From: an uncultured Paracoccaceae bacterium
Lineage (GTDB): Bacteria > Pseudomonadota > Alphaproteobacteria > Rhodobacterales > Rhodobacteraceae
Length of the DNA stretch: 34,856 nucleotides
NCBI GenBank assembly: GCA_938049225.1
Contig: CALICM010000052.1
Location: forward strand, 1 to 34,856
Reading direction: 5' to 3'
Part shown: positions 34,809 to 34,856 of the stretch, in pieces
How positions within the stretch are numbered: the first letter of the stretch is position 1
Layout: each line of letters opens with the position of its first letter
Position numbers and translations under genes: made by a program
The notes under the pieces: generated by a model
What the model was told of the DNA's origin: nothing
What the model saw: the letters and a program-made list of their open reading frames with translations, nothing else
The model's database searches: none

Positions 34809-34856
34809 GTGACAAAGGATATTATGATAGGCGTTGATCTGGCAAAGAATATTTTC
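34809..34856 (+). CDS. IS110-family transposase, N-terminal fragment at window edge
   Basis: Sixteen codons only: a GTG start followed by TKDIMIGVDLAKNIF. The block GVDLAKN(I/V)F is the very characteristic N-terminus of IS110/IS1111 DEDD transposases, whose first catalytic aspartate is the D in GVD. A ribosome site AAAGGACG precedes the start at good spacing. The gene continues past the right edge, so integrity and subgroup cannot be judged. Confidence 0.8.
   Translation, partial: MTKDIMIGVDLAKNIF

Larger units (their letters stand above)
34722..34856 (+). mobile_element. Left end of an IS110-family insertion sequence (runs off right edge)
   Basis: The end is placed where the signal-peptide frame of the neighbouring gene stops making sense (34722-34745); the exact first base is uncertain. 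About 65 to 85 bases separate it from the transposase start, with a small inverted repeat at 34770-34788. The rest of the element lies outside the window. Confidence 0.55.

Overview
The window looks like chromosomal DNA of an alphaproteobacterium of the Rhodobacteraceae (marine Roseobacter type). The reasons are the high GC, TRAP and ABC uptake systems side by side, a form I carbon monoxide dehydrogenase cluster in coxMSLDEF order, an egtB-egtD pair, and a 19-base intergenic motif (GCCTCCGGCGGGGATATTT) that occurs three times. I see no tRNA, rRNA or CRISPR array. Most genes lie on the minus strand in tightly packed operons, many joined by 4-base ATGA-type overlaps.

Layout. (1) 1-6328, minus: a TRAP operon dctP-dctQ-dctM, then a PhyH-type dioxygenase, a full-length UxaA-type dehydratase and the start of a Gfo/Idh/MocA dehydrogenase; it looks like an uptake and catabolism unit for a sugar acid or similar organic acid. 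(2) 6560-7681: an apparently AT-richer TPR protein gene. (3) 7868-8263, plus: a RidA-family protein. (4) 8282-17521: a divergent amino-sugar locus. The minus operon is murQ, substrate-binding protein, two permeases, oxidoreductase, ATPase; the plus operon is BadF-type sugar kinase, SIS isomerase/deaminase, nagA. Together they spell a PTS-independent route from N-acetylmuramate/N-acetylglucosamine-type sugars to fructose 6-phosphate. (5) 17498-24192, minus: coxM-coxS-coxL-coxD-coxE-coxF. CoxL carries the form I signature AYRCSFR, so real CO oxidation is expected. (6) 24406-26038: a TPR-like hypothetical protein, an intergenic stretch with palindromes and a small ORF. (7) 26039-32907, minus: acyl-CoA synthetase, ABC exporter, SDR dehydrogenase, then egtD and egtB for ergothioneine. 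(8) 33257-34198: an alpha/beta hydrolase. (9) 34320-34856: a small membrane protein gene whose signal peptide appears cut by an IS110-family element that runs off the right edge.

Physiologically the window fits a heterotroph that scavenges organic acids and cell-wall amino sugars, gains extra energy from CO, and makes the antioxidant thiol ergothioneine. The most interesting part is the amino-sugar locus, where MurQ heads an ABC transporter operon and a MurK-like kinase could replace the PTS. All functions are read from motifs and gene order only; GC and codon-use remarks are by eye.
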